A stretch of DNA of 64,000 bases from Marinobacter fonticola (GTDB lineage Bacteria; Pseudomonadota; Gammaproteobacteria; Pseudomonadales; Oleiphilaceae). The translations under genes were made by a program, and so were the position numbers. Below, one piece after another: positions 46,812 to 56,598 of this stretch. The notes below the pieces were generated by a model. It was not told the DNA's origin. It worked only from the letters and a program-made list of their open reading frames with translations, and searched no databases. The stretch is taken from NCBI RefSeq assembly GCF_008122265.1, contig NZ_CP043042.1:2232001-2296000 (forward strand), in the 5' to 3' direction. Each line of letters opens with the position of its first letter. Position 1 is the first letter of the stretch.

Positions 46812-47624
46812 ATGAGAGATCGCGTCAATCAGATACAGACCAATGAGAGCTGGCAGAAAAACCTTGCGGTCCTCATCGAGCACCAGCGTTTGCGTAGCTT
46901 TCCGGCGATGCTCGAGGCGTTCCTGTCGACCCTGTGCTTTTTCGATACGATTCTGCTACTGACCTACAAGAAGGCGCTGCGGCCCCTCCTCGTCCACCCG
47001 TCCGATCCCGAGGAACAAAGCGATACTCTACGCCAGTACCTGAAGCACGCCTACGTGCTCGACCCGCTGTTCCACGCGATCAAGAACGGTACGTCGCCAG
47101 GCATCGTGCGGCTGGCCGAGATCATGCCGGATTCGTTCAAGAGCACCGAGTATTACCAGACCTGTTACCAGAATTTTGGCCTGGTGGACGAGATCAACCT
47201 GTTGATCCGCCTCGATGACAAACTAACCTGCGCCATTACCCTCGGCCGCAAGGCGTCGCTGGACTGTATTTCCCGCACCGAATTGAATGCGTTACAGGAG
47301 TTCTACCCCGTCATCAGCGCTCTGGTCAGACAGTTCTGGCAGGCCCAGTCCGGCGAATTTCTTCAATACGGCCGCTCTGACGGCCCCATGAAGCGGGCCC
47401 TGAGCACCTTTGCCAGCGGGGTATTGACCCAGCGCGAACGCGAAATCACCGACCTGATCCTGCGCGGCTTTTCTTCCCAGGCTATCGCCGACCACCTGAA
47501 GATCAGCGTGGGAACCGTGAAGGTGCACCGCAAGAACATCCATACGCGGCTGAACACCTCCACTCAGGCGGAAATATTCACGCAATTCATCAACCACCTG
47601 AACCAACTGGAAGAACCCCAGTAG
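46812..47624 (+). CDS. LuxR-family transcriptional regulator
   Basis: 270 residues from the ATG at 46812 (AAGGG 8 bases upstream). The C-terminal LuxR/NarL HTH is at about 208-262 (LTQREREITDLILRGFSSQ, then ADHLKISVGTVKVHRKNI). The N-terminal 200 residues form a domain I do not recognise; the residues that mark acyl-homoserine-lactone binding are not evident. It converges on the puuC-like dehydrogenase (28 bp between the stops). It may sense a polyamine metabolite and bind the TACCCC elements, but this is a guess. Confidence 0.83.
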   Translation: MRDRVNQIQTNESWQKNLAVLIEHQRLRSFPAMLEAFLSTLCFFDTILLLTYKKALRPLLVHPSDPEEQSDTLRQYLKHAYVLDPLFHAIKNGTSPGIVRLAEIMPDSFKSTEYYQTCYQNFGLVDEINLLIRLDDKLTCAITLGRKASLDCISRTELNALQEFYPVISALVRQFWQAQSGEFLQYGRSDGPMKRALSTFASGVLTQREREITDLILRGFSSQAIADHLKISVGTVKVHRKNIHTRLNTSTQAEIFTQFINHLNQLEEPQ

Positions 47625-47651
47625 CCGGGCACTAGCAACTGATCCAAACGT

Positions 47652-49139
47652 TCAGAGGCTGATCCAGACGGTTTTCAGGTCGGTGTATTTTTCCAGCGAA
47701 TGCAGGGATTTGTCGCGGCCGTAGCCGGACGCCTTCACGCCACCGAAGGGCATGGTGCTGTCGCCACCGCCCCAGCCGTTGACCCAGACCATTCCACTCT
47801 GGATCTTGCGGCTGACCCGGTGCGCCCGGGACAGGTTGCCCGTCCACACCGAGGCGCCAAGCCCGTAGCGATTGTCGTTGGCCAGATGAATGGCCTCCGC
47901 TTCGTCGCTGAATTCGCCGACCGCAAGTACCGGGCCGAAGATTTCCTCCTGCACGAAGCGCATGTGATTCTGTGCCTCGCCGATAATGGTGGGCTCGACG
48001 AAGTACCCTTTTCCCGGCTCGGCTTCGGGCACACCGCCGGTCAGCACCCTGGCGCCCTCGTCGATGGCGGACTGGATATAGCTGGCCACCGTTTCCAACT
48101 GGGTTTTGTCGACCAGCGCGCCCATGCGGGTTTCCGGATCGAGCGGATTTCGAGGCCGGTAGACTTTCGCCGCCTCGAGCAGCGCTTCGGTGAAACGCTC
48201 GCGAATGGAGGACTGCACATAGAGCCGGGAACAGGCGATACACACCTCGCCCTGGTTGGAAAAGATCGCCGCTGCGGCGGTTGATGCCGCTTTTTCGATG
48301 TCCTCGCAATCCTCGAACACCAGCATTGGCGATTTGCCGCCCGCTTCGATCCAGACCCGTTTCAGGTTGGATTGACCGGCGTATTCCATCAGCAGACCGC
48401 CCACCCGGCTGGAGCCGGTGAAGGTCAGTACGTTGACGTCGTTGTGCAGCGCCAGGGCTTTGCCGGCGGTGTGGCCGAAACCCGGCAGCACGTTAAATAC
48501 ACCGTCGGGTATGCCCGCCGCCTTGGCCAGCGCTGCCAGACGCAGCACACTCAGCGCGCTTTTTTCAGAAGGCTTGAGGATGACCGAGTTGCCCGCCGCC
48601 AATGCCGGGGCGATTTTCCAGGTGGCCATCATCAGCGGGTAGTTCCAGGGCGTGATCGCCGCCACGACACCCGCCGGCTCGTGACTGATCAGGCCCAGGG
48701 TGTCATGGCCGGTGGGTGCAATCTCGCCGTATAGCTTGTCAATGGATTCCGCCGTCCAGCGCAGGCAATTGATGGAATCCGGCACATCCACGCTGATCAT
48801 TTCGCTGATGGGCTTGCCCATATCCAGACTGTCGAGCACGGCCAGTTCGTCACCATGTTGCTCCATCAGGTCGGCCAGACGCAGCAGAACCCGCTTGCGG
48901 TCGCCTGGCGCCAGGTCAGACCACGCCCCTGAGACAAACGCGTCGCGGGCGGCCGCGACGGCCTGATCGACGTCGTCCGCATCGCAACTGGCGATATCGG
49001 CCAACCGAGTTGCCGTCGCTGGGTTAATGGCCGGGAATGTCTCACCGGACAAAGCGTCCTGGAATCGGCCATTGATAAAGGCCTGCCCATGCAAGGTGAC
49101 CGATTCGCTCAGGGCTTTCCATTCCGCACTGGTTTTCAT
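47652..49139 (-). CDS. puuC: NAD(P)-dependent aldehyde dehydrogenase, PuuC type
   Basis: 495 residues. Oxidises gamma-glutamyl-gamma-aminobutyraldehyde to gamma-glutamyl-GABA in the putrescine route. Catalytic Glu in VWIEAGGKSPMLVFEDC and Cys in NQGEVCIACSRLYV; GLISHEPAGVVAAITPWNYP and the C-terminal MPFGGVKASGYGRDKSLHSL are typical of PuuC/betaine-aldehyde-like enzymes. It is separated from the other puu genes by the pvs/pvu locus, yet has a TACCCC-like element upstream. Confidence 0.83.
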   Translation of the reverse strand: MKTSAEWKALSESVTLHGQAFINGRFQDALSGETFPAINPATATRLADIASCDADDVDQAVAAARDAFVSGAWSDLAPGDRKRVLLRLADLMEQHGDELAVLDSLDMGKPISEMISVDVPDSINCLRWTAESIDKLYGEIAPTGHDTLGLISHEPAGVVAAITPWNYPLMMATWKIAPALAAGNSVILKPSEKSALSVLRLAALAKAAGIPDGVFNVLPGFGHTAGKALALHNDVNVLTFTGSSRVGGLLMEYAGQSNLKRVWIEAGGKSPMLVFEDCEDIEKAASTAAAAIFSNQGEVCIACSRLYVQSSIRERFTEALLEAAKVYRPRNPLDPETRMGALVDKTQLETVASYIQSAIDEGARVLTGGVPEAEPGKGYFVEPTIIGEAQNHMRFVQEEIFGPVLAVGEFSDEAEAIHLANDNRYGLGASVWTGNLSRAHRVSRKIQSGMVWVNGWGGGDSTMPFGGVKASGYGRDKSLHSLEKYTDLKTVWISL

Positions 49140-49203
49140 GGTCTTCTCCCGACGTTGAATGACTTTTCAGTCAAGCCTAACCGGGGGCGCTGCCAACGCA
49201 CTA

Positions 49204-49219
49204 TATACCCTAGGAGGTA
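49204..49219 (-). promoter_or_regulatory. TACCTCCTAGGGTATA element upstream of puuC
   Basis: On the minus strand it resembles the puuB dyad (TACCCC ... GGGGTA) and lies about 65 bp before the puuC ATG. Confidence 0.4.
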
Positions 49220-49235
49220 GACAGCCGGCTGCGCG

Positions 49236-50189
49236 CTACAACCAGTTCTTCGTCTTGAAATACAGGTAGGGGGCAATACCGGCCATGATCATCAGGCCGA
49301 TGGCCATGGGATACCCCAGCAGCCAATCCAATTCCGGCATGACTTTGAAGTTCATGCCGTAGATGCTGGCGACCAGCGTTGGCGGCAGGAAAACCACGGC
49401 GGCGATGGAGAAGATCTTGATGATCTGGTTCTGTTCGATATTGATGAAACCCTGAGTGGAGTCCATCAGGAAGTTGATCTTGTCGAACAGGAAGGCGGTG
49501 TGGGACATCAAGGTTTCCACGTCGCGCATGATTTCCCGCAAGGTATCGGCATGTTCCGGGTCCTTGCGAAGATGCCGTAAAAGGAACGAGATATCCCGCT
49601 GGGAGTCCATCAGACACAAACGGATCTTGCCGTTACTGTCTTCCAGGCGGGCCAGTTGCTCGATGGCTTCGTTGAGTTCGGCGTCTTCGTCTTCCAATAC
49701 CAGATAGCTGACGTCTTCCAGTTGACGGTGAAGGTCCTCAAGGGTATCGGCGTGATTTTCCAGCTTCTGCTCGAACAGCGTCACCAATAGCTCCGCTGGC
49801 GACCGAGCCTCGATCTGCCCGCGCCGGGCACGCATGCGCATGAGCCGGAAGTCCGCGACGTCACCCTCGCGTATGGTAATCAGTCGTTTTCTCTGCAGGA
49901 TACAGGCGACGGAAATGGTGGCGTGCCGGCCCTCGCTGTGTGTCACAAACAGCGAGTGGACGTGGATACCCGCCTGATCGACAAAACAACGGGCGGAGGC
50001 TTCGATCTCCTCGACCTCCTCGAACTCCGGCACGTCGCCATGGAGTAGCTTCTGCAACAATGTCCGTTCGCGCTCATCCGGCTCGTGGGCATCAATCCAG
50101 TCTGCGGTGGCGAGGTTATCCGCAAGTTCCTCCGCGGTTCCTTCGATTTCCCTGATGACGCCGTTGTCGATGCCGAAAAGCCTGAGCAT
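49236..50189 (-). CDS. corA: CorA-family divalent cation transporter
   Basis: 317 residues. A long acidic cytoplasmic domain with extended helices, then two C-terminal membrane helices; the signature YGMNF follows the first (VFLPPTLVASIYGMNF), and the chain ends KTKNW. Transports Mg2+ (or Co2+/Ni2+) inward as a pentamer. Apparently a single-gene unit. Confidence 0.92.
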   Translation of the reverse strand: MLRLFGIDNGVIREIEGTAEELADNLATADWIDAHEPDERERTLLQKLLHGDVPEFEEVEEIEASARCFVDQAGIHVHSLFVTHSEGRHATISVACILQRKRLITIREGDVADFRLMRMRARRGQIEARSPAELLVTLFEQKLENHADTLEDLHRQLEDVSYLVLEDEDAELNEAIEQLARLEDSNGKIRLCLMDSQRDISFLLRHLRKDPEHADTLREIMRDVETLMSHTAFLFDKINFLMDSTQGFINIEQNQIIKIFSIAAVVFLPPTLVASIYGMNFKVMPELDWLLGYPMAIGLMIMAGIAPYLYFKTKNWL

Positions 50190-50325
50190 AGGATGTCCTC
50201 GTGTCCCGAAAGTAAATTCCGTTACCCAGCAGTGTAGGCAACTTGATTGGGATTCATCAGCTTATCGCCTCGGGGCATAGGTCGAAATTGCTCCACACGA
50301 GGCTGGCGTGAATCGATAACTGGCT

Positions 50326-51603
50326 TTAAGGGGCGGTATCGATGTGAGATTGGGGATTAAGTGGCGGCAATGCCTGCTTAGCCGAGGCCTCTTTACGCCC
50401 GGCTATCCGGGCCCCGGCAACCGCGCGTTCCAGGTCTCTCCAAACCCGGTCGGTGTTGGCCTCCCCTCGGCCGCCGTAGCGCGCTTCACCGAGTTTCAGG
50501 AGTGCTTTCCTGAGTTCCGGGTTATGGCGCGGATCGTGTCCGGGCGTTCTTGCGGCCCAAACATCCAATGCCGCATACAGCCGCGCGTTATCCCGCCGGG
50601 CGATGGTCTTTTTAACATCGCGATAGGCATGGGTTTCGGAATCACGGCGACGTGCACGTGCTGTCTCCCAGCGATGGCGCACGGCCCCGCCCCACCGCCG
50701 TACGATCCAGAATCCGGCCAGTAGACACAGTAATAACAGCATGGCTACGACGACAACTGAGCGCCAATTGACCTCTGCGCGTGCGGGGGCCGGCGGACCG
50801 TCCACATCAAACGCAAAGCCTTCGACCGACGCCGTCTCCACGTTACCGGTGGTCAGGTTGTACCAATCCAGCGAAACGCTCGGAACGTCATACTCGCCAC
50901 CGCCTTGCGCCACAAAAGTGACGCTTTCGGTGCGCGTGCCGGCCATGGTTCCACGGTCAGACGTCTCCGAAACGACCGGTTCATCCGGATAGACGGCCAC
51001 GCCGGGGAACTCCAGCTCAGGTAGCAGCGAGGGTAAGAACATCGGCGAGGTCCCCGTCACTTTGGCGACCACCGTCCAGCTCAGGCTGTCGCCGGGCTTC
51101 ATGGGGTCATCGCCACCCTCGCGGCTCTGTTCGAGCTCCAGCGACTCGGCTGCCAGGAACGGGTCCAGTGATTGGGTGCCCGCCGGGACCACGCCACGGA
51201 AACGCAACGGGTCCGTCGAAAGATCCACCTGACGCCGGTCGCCGTTTTCGGAATCGGCGTAAGTGACGCGGACCGTCTGCGGCGGTAAGACAAAATCCCC
51301 GGCGACCATCGGATAGAGCCGGTAATGCCGGGTAATGCCCGCCCACGTGTCGCCGTCGACGCGCTCGCTGGTTGGGTTCGTCGAGCGTTCGGGCAAACGC
51401 ACCATCAGGTTGGGCGCTTCCAGGCCGGGCCACTCCGGCGGCGACGGTAGGTATGTGGGCACCAGCACGGTCAGGCGCAGGCTGAGGGGCGTTCCGGGGA
51501 TTGCATCGGTCTGTTCGAGCTCGGTTTTCAGTACCGGTGTCTGCTGGCCCATCGCCGGCAACGCCACAAGCAATAAAATCAGCATGCTCCAGAGGTAGTT
51601 CAT
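50326..51603 (-). CDS. BatD-like membrane protein
   Basis: 425 residues with a signal peptide (MLILLLVALPAMGQQ), a beta-rich periplasmic part resembling BatD (DUF7939-like repeats), one membrane helix at about 285-307 (VVVVAMLLLLCLLAGFWIV) and a basic cytoplasmic tail. Last gene of the MoxR/DUF58/VWA operon, joined to the gene before it by an ATGA overlap. Bat proteins are linked to stress tolerance and envelope quality control; the exact role is unknown. Confidence 0.8.
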   Translation of the reverse strand: MNYLWSMLILLLVALPAMGQQTPVLKTELEQTDAIPGTPLSLRLTVLVPTYLPSPPEWPGLEAPNLMVRLPERSTNPTSERVDGDTWAGITRHYRLYPMVAGDFVLPPQTVRVTYADSENGDRRQVDLSTDPLRFRGVVPAGTQSLDPFLAAESLELEQSREGGDDPMKPGDSLSWTVVAKVTGTSPMFLPSLLPELEFPGVAVYPDEPVVSETSDRGTMAGTRTESVTFVAQGGGEYDVPSVSLDWYNLTTGNVETASVEGFAFDVDGPPAPARAEVNWRSVVVVAMLLLLCLLAGFWIVRRWGGAVRHRWETARARRRDSETHAYRDVKKTIARRDNARLYAALDVWAARTPGHDPRHNPELRKALLKLGEARYGGRGEANTDRVWRDLERAVAGARIAGRKEASAKQALPPLNPQSHIDTAP

Positions 51604-53132
51604 GGCGCCTCCCGCGACTGATCGCGAGCCTCAATCATAAAGCGTTGACGCAGGAAGTCGCCGGTGCGGGTATCGACCGTATTCATCCACTGCTCGGTGC
51701 TGAGCAAAGCGCCCTCGCCCTTCTCCTGCGGGACTTGCATTTGGGTCTCTGCACCCCGGTTGGACTCGTTGTCGAAGACCACCTCGTCAGCACCCAACTG
51801 TTCCTCGCCGGTGTCCGACTGCTCGCGGGTGCGCTCGATATAATCGACAATCTCCCGGGCGACATCGAGGTTGGTCTGCGCATTCGGATAGTTCGGATCA
51901 CGTTGCAGCGTGGTTTGAAAAGAGCGAACGGCATCGCGGTAGCCGCGGGATTTAATGTGCGCCATGCCCTGAATGAAGGCGGCCTGGGCAGTTTCGACCC
52001 GATCCAGTGTCGTGATGGCCTCGTCGTATTGGCCGTTGCGATAGAGGGCGTAGCCGCGCCACAGTGGGTCGGTGAAACGTTCCGCCGCCGCGGAAAAATC
52101 CCGGTCGCGGAATGCCCGCTGGCCCTGCTGGTCCGGGGTCGGGAACCAGTCGATCCAACCGTCCGCACGCGCTGGCTCGACCGGCACCACCAACGCGGCA
52201 AGCAACGCCAGACCACTCCAACGCATGGTCCAGCCCCGCCGGAACCACAGCAGCATGAGCAGCGCGACCGGCCAGGCCAGCCAATGGCCGCGATCCAGCC
52301 AAGGCTGGTCGACGTTATCCAGCAACGCCTGGCGATAGGCGCTATTCAGTGCCCTTTCGATACGGTCGAGATCCTCGTCGTCCGGTGTGACTGTCACTGA
52401 GGTCGCCGAGAGCTGGTTGAGCCCCCGGTCGGGACTATCGCCGGGGCGCAACGCCAAAACCGCAATGGACGAAGCAGTAAACCCGTTGAGCGCCTCGGCG
52501 TCGGCAGCAGCCAGTTCATCCAGCACAAAGAGGATACCGCCAGGCTCCGCCTCCCGCTCGAGGATCTCGGAGGCCAACTGCAATGCTGCACCGGCTGCGT
52601 CACCGTCTTCCGGCATGACGTCGGGTTCCAGCCCGTCGAGATACGGCACCATGACCTCAGGGTCCTCGGTCATGGGTACGACACGGTGGGCGGTGCCGGC
52701 ATAGGCCACCAGGGCGGTCCGCGCCCCGGCTCGCCGGTCCAGCAGATCGCGGATTTTTTGTTTGCCACGCTCAAGACGGGACGGCGCCACATCGGTTTCC
52801 AGCATCGACGGGGTCACTTTCAGGACCACGACTACCGGTGCAGACTGCGCCACGAAAGGGTCAGGCTGCCGGGACCAGGTCGGCCCGGCTGCGCCGACGA
52901 TTACCAGAATCAGGCTCAGGCCCACGCCATCGATGGCCTGCCAACGCCGTTTTCCGCTGGAGCCCACCGTCAATGCTTTACGAAGGTGCGGGGCGATGGT
53001 CTCGTCGACGGTCACGCGGGAGCGGTGAATCCGGCGCGTGCGCCACCAGAGGAATACCACCAACGGCAGCAGCAACAGCCACAGCGGTCTCATGAAATGG
53101 AAAGCCGAAACCAGCAGATTCCAGTCACTCAT
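51600..53132 (-). CDS. VWA-TPR protein (BatB/BatC fusion)
   Basis: 510 residues from the ATG at 53132, overlapping the batA-like stop (ATGA). Two N-terminal helices, a VWA domain (residues about 85-280), a helix pair near 305-330, then TPR units (YALYRNGQYDEAITTLDRV, then SRGYRDAVRSFQTTLQRDP) and an acidic Gln/Glu-rich tail. It joins what Bacteroides encodes as BatB and BatC. The MIDAS motif, normally DxSxS, reads LKVTPSML, so metal binding is doubtful. Confidence 0.83.
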   Translation of the reverse strand: MSDWNLLVSAFHFMRPLWLLLLPLVVFLWWRTRRIHRSRVTVDETIAPHLRKALTVGSSGKRRWQAIDGVGLSLILVIVGAAGPTWSRQPDPFVAQSAPVVVVLKVTPSMLETDVAPSRLERGKQKIRDLLDRRAGARTALVAYAGTAHRVVPMTEDPEVMVPYLDGLEPDVMPEDGDAAGAALQLASEILEREAEPGGILFVLDELAAADAEALNGFTASSIAVLALRPGDSPDRGLNQLSATSVTVTPDDEDLDRIERALNSAYRQALLDNVDQPWLDRGHWLAWPVALLMLLWFRRGWTMRWSGLALLAALVVPVEPARADGWIDWFPTPDQQGQRAFRDRDFSAAAERFTDPLWRGYALYRNGQYDEAITTLDRVETAQAAFIQGMAHIKSRGYRDAVRSFQTTLQRDPNYPNAQTNLDVAREIVDYIERTREQSDTGEEQLGADEVVFDNESNRGAETQMQVPQEKGEGALLSTEQWMNTVDTRTGDFLRQRFMIEARDQSREAP

Positions 53133-54112
53133 GACAGCGCTCCCCGGCGAACGCCCCACTGCAGCCATCCCAAGGCCATCAAGCCAATTAACGCTGCGGC
53201 CAGCAGCGGCAAGTAGGCCAAAGACTGCCGTGGGCGGTATGACAGGGATTCCACCACGCGAGGCGCCAGCGCATCGATACGCTGGTAGACCTGCTCCAGC
53301 GATGCCTCGTTCTCCGCATAGAAATACGCGCCCTGGGTGCTTTGGGCGATGGTTTTCAGGGTCTCCAGATCGACTTTTTCCTCGCCCCGGGCCTGCGGAT
53401 CGCCGACGCCAATCGTGTAGATCTCCACACCCTGGTCCCGGGCAATCGCCGCCGCATTCACCGGGCTCATGCGGCTCGCAGTGTCGCTGCCGTCCGACAG
53501 AAGGATGAGCAGACGCTGCTCGATGTCGCTGGCCTCGAACGTCTTGATGGCGAGGCCGATGGTGTCTCCCAGCGCCGTGTGAGGGCCGGCCATGCCCACC
53601 TCGGTACGCCGGAGCAGTTCGGTGACGGTATTCAAGTCTTCGGTTAGCGGGGCCTGAACGTAGGCCTTGGAGCCGAAGACGATCAGCGCCATACGATCGC
53701 CCTCACGCCGTGAGATAAAGTCTTCGACCACGTCCCGCACCGCTGCAAAACGCTGCTCCGGCTCACCGTCCGGATTCTGGAAATCCCGGGTGTCCATGGA
53801 GCCGGAGATGTCGATGGCCAGCACCACATCCCGGGCCGAGCGGCTCATCTCCACAGGCGCCCCCACCCGCTCCGGCTGCGCCAGGGCCAGAACCAGCAGA
53901 CTCCAGGCCAGGATCGCTGCGAGCATCTGCAGGCGGCGGCGAACCCGCACAATGGCGCCGGGCCCGGTGGTTGCCCCGGCGGCTTCGACCACGCGCCGGA
54001 AGAAGGGGAAACGCAGCGCCGGGACGCGCTCGCGATACGGCGGCAAAAGCCACCAGACTAGTAGTGGCAAGGGCAGCAAAGCCAGCGCCCAGGGCTGGCC
54101 GAGGGAGATCAC
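53129..54112 (-). CDS. VWA-domain protein (BatA-like)
   Basis: 327 residues. Two N-terminal helices (aerotolerance-regulator N-terminal type), a VWA domain with a full MIDAS DISGSMDTRD (about residues 97-106), TALGDTIGLAIKTFE and LLSDGSDTASRMSPVNA, and a C-terminal helix. Works with the MoxR ATPase in a Bat-type membrane complex. ATGA overlap with the gene before. Confidence 0.87.
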   Translation of the reverse strand: MISLGQPWALALLPLPLLVWWLLPPYRERVPALRFPFFRRVVEAAGATTGPGAIVRVRRRLQMLAAILAWSLLVLALAQPERVGAPVEMSRSARDVVLAIDISGSMDTRDFQNPDGEPEQRFAAVRDVVEDFISRREGDRMALIVFGSKAYVQAPLTEDLNTVTELLRRTEVGMAGPHTALGDTIGLAIKTFEASDIEQRLLILLSDGSDTASRMSPVNAAAIARDQGVEIYTIGVGDPQARGEEKVDLETLKTIAQSTQGAYFYAENEASLEQVYQRIDALAPRVVESLSYRPRQSLAYLPLLAAALIGLMALGWLQWGVRRGALS

Positions 54113-54606
54113 CCGGCCTTCTCCGGCTGCGGTGCACGGTGGTGGCGAATCCAGTCCGCTGCCAATGCCCTCAAGGGTGAATTCGACGCCCTGCCTTTAT
54201 TCGCGACATAGGGCGCTCGAATCAAGTCACCGCCGCCCTGGGCGAATCGTCCGCCGCCACCGGTCTGATCGAGGAATTGCAGCCAGTCATTGCCGGTCAG
54301 GGACACCACTTCACGCCGTGGCCAGGCCGCCAGAGCGGTGCGACGCGGCACTTGGGCAACGATCACCGGATCGCCCTCGGACCGGGCTAGGGCGGCCAGC
54401 GCTTCCCGGCGATAAGCGTTGGCCCGCCAACGCCGAGCCGCACGCGAGCCCAAACAGGCCAGCACCAGCAATACGATAAGCGCCAGCCAGAGCCAACCCT
54501 GGGTTTGTGGCAGCATTGAGACAGCCGGTGGCTCCGCCGGCTCGGCCAGCCGGCCCATCAGATCAATCAGATCGGGCGTAGCCACAGCAGGTTCGGGCGC
54601 ACTCAT
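54109..54606 (-). CDS. DUF4381 membrane protein
   Basis: 165 residues from the ATG at 54606 (overlapping the DUF58 stop, ATGA); the longer frame to 54699 is rejected. One membrane helix (WLWLALIVLLVLACLG), then YRREALAALARSEGD and a helical domain typical of DUF4381, found between DUF58 and VWA genes in proteobacterial MoxR operons. Confidence 0.8.
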   Translation of the reverse strand: MSAPEPAVATPDLIDLMGRLAEPAEPPAVSMLPQTQGWLWLALIVLLVLACLGSRAARRWRANAYRREALAALARSEGDPVIVAQVPRRTALAAWPRREVVSLTGNDWLQFLDQTGGGGRFAQGGGDLIRAPYVANKGRASNSPLRALAADWIRHHRAPQPEKAG

Positions 54607-55583
54607 CGCGGCATCAACCCGGTCAGCCGGCGCACTTGCGGCAGGGTTTCCTCGGCGGCGCTGATCGGCAATATCGGTACGCCATACCGGCGTTGCCAAT
54701 CCAGCACCTGTGCCAGCCGGCCCTGTGCCAGGTCGAGCAGTCGGCGGTGAACGATACGGTCCCCGGTATCGATGTCGGCCTGCAGTTCGCCATTGGATAC
54801 CACCAGTCGCAGCCCTTCGGGCAGGTTCTCCGCAAAGGGATCGGTGATCAGCCCCAGCACCAGATCGTTGTGCCTGGCGACCCCTGCAATGAGCCGTTCG
54901 GTCTCGTCGTCGATCACGTCGAAATCGCTCAGCACGACGACGAGATGGTTCCAGGGCGCAATCCGCGCCACCGATTGCAGGACGCGTGTCAGCGAAACAG
55001 GTGTCACTTCCGGGGCATCCGCACGCAATAAATGGTTGGCATCGGTAAGCGCCTGGAGAAAACGATCCAGTGATTTGCGCTGGCGCTGGGGACGGATTTC
55101 CGCCAACTGCTCGTCGCCAAAGACGATACCGCCGACGCGGTCGCCCTGATCCAGTATGCGAAAGGCCGCCAATGCCGCCACTTCCGCGGCGGTCACTGAC
55201 TTCATGTTGAGGCGGGAGCCGAAAAACATCGACATCCGCTGATCGACGACAATCAATGCCGGCCGGTCCCTTTCCTCGTTCATCACCCGGACATGGGTCT
55301 CTCCGGTCCGTGCGGTCACTTTCCAGTCGATACTGCGGATGTCGTCGCCCGGCAGATAATGCCGCAGGCTGTCGAAATCGAGCCCACGGCCGCGCAACCT
55401 CGAGGCATGGCGCCCGTTCAGTACCGACCGAGCTGGCTGCCGTGGCAGAAAGGTGAGCTTGCGGGCCTCGAATTCAAGGGCACGCAACTGCTCTACTGTT
55501 ACGTGGACATGGGGTGATGCGTTCGTCGCGCCCCGCTGGGGCGGCATGATTCCGGTACGCATACGGGCGGCACGATCGCGCAT
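54603..55583 (-). CDS. DUF58 domain protein
   Basis: 326 residues. The DUF58 signature YLPGDDIRSIDWKVTAR is at about residues 78-94; a VWA-like fold follows. GAGG is 8 bases before the ATG. Standard partner of MoxR ATPases; it starts 10 bp after the moxR stop. Confidence 0.87.
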   Translation of the reverse strand: MRDRAARMRTGIMPPQRGATNASPHVHVTVEQLRALEFEARKLTFLPRQPARSVLNGRHASRLRGRGLDFDSLRHYLPGDDIRSIDWKVTARTGETHVRVMNEERDRPALIVVDQRMSMFFGSRLNMKSVTAAEVAALAAFRILDQGDRVGGIVFGDEQLAEIRPQRQRKSLDRFLQALTDANHLLRADAPEVTPVSLTRVLQSVARIAPWNHLVVVLSDFDVIDDETERLIAGVARHNDLVLGLITDPFAENLPEGLRLVVSNGELQADIDTGDRIVHRRLLDLAQGRLAQVLDWQRRYGVPILPISAAEETLPQVRRLTGLMPR

Positions 55584-55593
55584 GACGAGACCC

Positions 55594-56598
55594 TCAAGGC
55601 AGAGCGACCTGTTGGATGAGTTCGGCGACCACCTGATCCGGTGTCACACCTTCGCCCTGGGCTTCGTAGCTCAGGGTCAGGCGATGGCGCAGAACGTCCG
55701 GTGCAATCGCGCGGACATCTTCCGGGTCGACATAATCCCGGCCCTGCAGCCAGGCATGGACCCGGCCACAACGGTCCAGTGCAAGGCTGGCGCGGGGGCT
55801 GGCGCCGATGTCGATCCAGCGTGGCAAGTCGTCGCCGAATTCCGCAGGTATCCGCGTGGCGTTCACAATATCGGCCATATACCGGACCATGGCATCGGAA
55901 ACATGGATGGCCGCGATCTCCCGGCGCGCGGCGAAGACCGCCTCCTGGGGAATGGGCGCAGGTTTTTCGCCTGAGGAGCCTTCGCGTGGCACGTCTGCCT
56001 TTGCCTGCTCTTCCCCGCGCACCAGCAGGATCACTTTCACCTCGTCCTCCACCGGCGGATAGGTGATATGCACGTGCATCAGGAAACGGTCCATCTGTGC
56101 TTCCGGCAGCGGATAGGTGCCCTCTTGGTCCACCGGGTTCTGGGTCGCCATGACGATAAACAGCGGCTCCATCCGATGGGTTTTGCCGGCAATCGTGACT
56201 TGCCGTTCCTCCATTGCTTCGAGCAAGGCGGCCTGAACCTTGGCGGGTGCGCGGTTGATTTCGTCGGCCAGAACAACGTTGGCGAAAATAGGACCGGGCT
56301 CGAAACGGAACTCCCCACCCTCATCTGTACGAAAGTATATTTCGGTGCCGGTGACATCGGCCGGGAGCAGATCGGGCGTGAATTGGATGCGGCTGAAGTC
56401 GCATTCCAGATTGCGGGCCAGTGCCTTGATGGCGCGGGTCTTGGCCAACCCCGGCATCCCTTCGATGAGCAGATTGCCGTCGGCTAACAGGCCGATGAGC
56501 AAACGCTCGATCACGGCGGCCTGGCCGATAATCGCCTCGCTCATCCGTGTCCGCAAGGCAGCGATTTGCTCACGGGCATCTATGGACTCTGTGGCCAT
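55594..56598 (-). CDS. MoxR-family AAA+ ATPase
   Basis: 334 residues from the ATG at 56598 (GGGAG 5 bases upstream). Walker A EGMPGLAKTRAIKALA, Walker B VVLADEINRAP, sensor 1 MATQNPVDQEGTYPLPEAQ, and the AAA lid. Chaperone-like ATPase acting on the VWA partners encoded downstream. Overlaps the HAD phosphatase 3' end by 19 bp. Confidence 0.9.
   Translation of the reverse strand: MATESIDAREQIAALRTRMSEAIIGQAAVIERLLIGLLADGNLLIEGMPGLAKTRAIKALARNLECDFSRIQFTPDLLPADVTGTEIYFRTDEGGEFRFEPGPIFANVVLADEINRAPAKVQAALLEAMEERQVTIAGKTHRMEPLFIVMATQNPVDQEGTYPLPEAQMDRFLMHVHITYPPVEDEVKVILLVRGEEQAKADVPREGSSGEKPAPIPQEAVFAARREIAAIHVSDAMVRYMADIVNATRIPAEFGDDLPRWIDIGASPRASLALDRCGRVHAWLQGRDYVDPEDVRAIAPDVLRHRLTLSYEAQGEGVTPDQVVAELIQQVALP

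Noticed and set aside
45851..46828. Long 325-codon start for the SbnG-like gene
   Set aside because: The extension crosses the Fur-like box and the luxR start region; family length fits the start at 46615.
46812..47624. Quorum-sensing receptor
   Set aside because: The HTH is LuxR-type but acyl-homoserine-lactone pocket residues are not evident and no synthase gene is nearby.
47632..47680. Short repeat of the puuC last codons after its stop
   Set aside because: A trivial 12-13-bp imperfect duplication at the gene end; no functional meaning can be argued.
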